A model generated the notes under the pieces. That model did no database searches. It had not been told where the DNA came from and was given only the letters and a program-made list of their open reading frames with translations. This document shows positions 6,936 through 7,343 of a stretch of 7,343 nt of DNA, piece after piece. The stretch is from positions 1-7,343 of the forward strand of contig CAJUCU010000014.1 in assembly GCA_910585335.1 (NCBI GenBank), given 5' to 3'. The translations under genes were made by a program, and so were the position numbers. Each line of letters opens with the position of its first letter. Position 1 is the stretch's first letter. Source of the DNA: an uncultured Bacilli bacterium (GTDB lineage Bacteria > Bacillota_I > Bacilli_A > RF39 > UBA660).

Positions 6936-6940
6936 ATATT

Positions 6941-6947
6941 CCCTCCT
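6941..6947 (-). promoter_or_regulatory. Ribosome binding site that fixes the start at 6935
   Basis: AGGAGGG on the minus strand lies five bases before ATG (6933-6935). The TAG stop of the upstream gene (6946-6948) shares bases with it, giving the same TAGGAGG junction as at 1981-1987. It argues against the longer 179-residue reading from 6968 and suggests translational coupling. Confidence 0.82.
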
Positions 6948-7343
6948 ATTTAAAAATGGCACCATCATAAGGCATAATAGAAAAAGACAACAAAGAAGAA
7001 TCTAAAGTAACGATAAAATAGGCTGGTTCCTGTACTGGAACCTCGTTAGCTTCCAAGAATTCTTGTTTGACAATATAACCAAATACATAATACTTTGTAA
7101 CAGTATTAGAGACTACTTCAGAATACATTTTTCTAGAGTTAAATGTATACTCCCCAGAAGGAAACTTCGGAAGTAGTTCTAAAACATTAGAAGATGTAAT
7201 TCCTTTTTCACCAATATAAGTTGGATTGAGCAATGTATAAACTTTTTCAGTATCACCATTCGCAAGATAAAGCAAATACTTATCGATACAACCAGAAACG
7301 GTATAAAATTTTGAAGCACTATTAACCAATTGTGGTTTTTCTT
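6946..7343 (-). CDS. Partial NTF2-like protein, 5' end beyond the window
   Basis: The frame is open from the stop TAG at 6946-6948 to the right edge, so the start is probably outside. The TTG at 7327-7329 could serve as a start, but it has no clear ribosome binding site and would leave no membrane anchor. Counting from that TTG, residues 14-34 hold a helix with DTEKVYTLL (26-34), followed by TSSNVLELLPKF (45-56). Strands YYVFGYIVKQEF (80-91) and AYFIVTLDSSLLSFSIMPYD (103-122) come next. The layout is that of an NTF2-like domain and parallels the next gene, in particular the shared D-x4-Y-x-LL helix and the closing strand pair, so the two are probably distant paralogues. A single cysteine (C14) is present. 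Its stop overlaps the ribosome binding site of the following gene. Function is unknown; by context, a secretion-apparatus component is possible. Confidence 0.75.
   Translation of the reverse strand, partial: EKPQLVNSASKFYTVSGCIDKYLLYLANGDTEKVYTLLNPTYIGEKGITSSNVLELLPKFPSGEYTFNSRKMYSEVVSNTVTKYYVFGYIVKQEFLEANEVPVQEPAYFIVTLDSSLLSFSIMPYDGAIFK

Noticed and set aside
6936..6968. Eleven-codon N-terminal extension (ATG at 6968) of the small membrane protein
   Set aside because: It overlaps the preceding gene and lacks a ribosome binding site, while the ATG at 6935 has AGGAGGG at ideal spacing.
144..7343. Possible Mycoplasma-type genetic code (UGA = Trp) suggested by the AT richness
   Set aside because: All genes read through with every Trp as TGG and no in-frame TGA, so the standard bacterial code fits.

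Overview
The window comes from a low-GC Gram-positive-type genome, most likely an AT-rich member of the Bacilli (RF39, Erysipelotrichales or a relative). The basis is strong A+T bias, strong AGGAGG-type ribosome binding sites, TTG as well as ATG starts, and TAA/TAG stops. All roughly 15 tryptophans in the predicted proteins are TGG, which argues against a UGA=Trp Mycoplasma despite the base composition. I see no tRNA, rRNA, CRISPR array or insertion sequence. Every gene I accept lies on the minus strand, so transcription runs from the right edge to the left edge.

Right half (7343 down to 3045), a secretion/conjugation-type operon. It begins with a 5'-truncated gene for a probable NTF2-like protein. 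A membrane-anchored protein of similar layout follows, then a 726-residue VirD4/TraG-type coupling ATPase, then a single-pass protein with a cysteine-rich extracytoplasmic part. Gaps are 12-18 bases or less, and one stop codon lies inside the next gene's ribosome binding site. A weak hairpin terminator at 3008-3035 closes the unit. No relaxase, VirB4, VirB6 or mobile-element end is visible. The coupling ATPase is the anchor of the cluster. The two small proteins could fill a VirB8/TcpC-like structural role (inference from topology and order), and the last gene could be a surface-exposed component or substrate.

Middle (2981-2682): a free-standing single-domain rhodanese with its active-site cysteine loop. 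A possible promoter overlaps the preceding terminator, and a weaker hairpin follows the gene.

Left half (2566-144), a three-gene operon. It holds a VTT/DedA-type membrane protein (TTG start), an unrecognised 251-residue protein with faint resemblance to the JAB/MPN fold, and rmuC. These are joined by a TAGGAGG stop/RBS overlap and a TAAATG junction, and they end in a convincing intrinsic terminator at 110-142. The first 109 bases hold no gene I can support.

The main targets for follow-up are the coupling-protein operon (tandem NTF2-like proteins, an unusual Met/Pro repeat and acidic-Phe tail on the ATPase, and a pilin-like/DUF6273-like partner) and the unknown protein beside rmuC.
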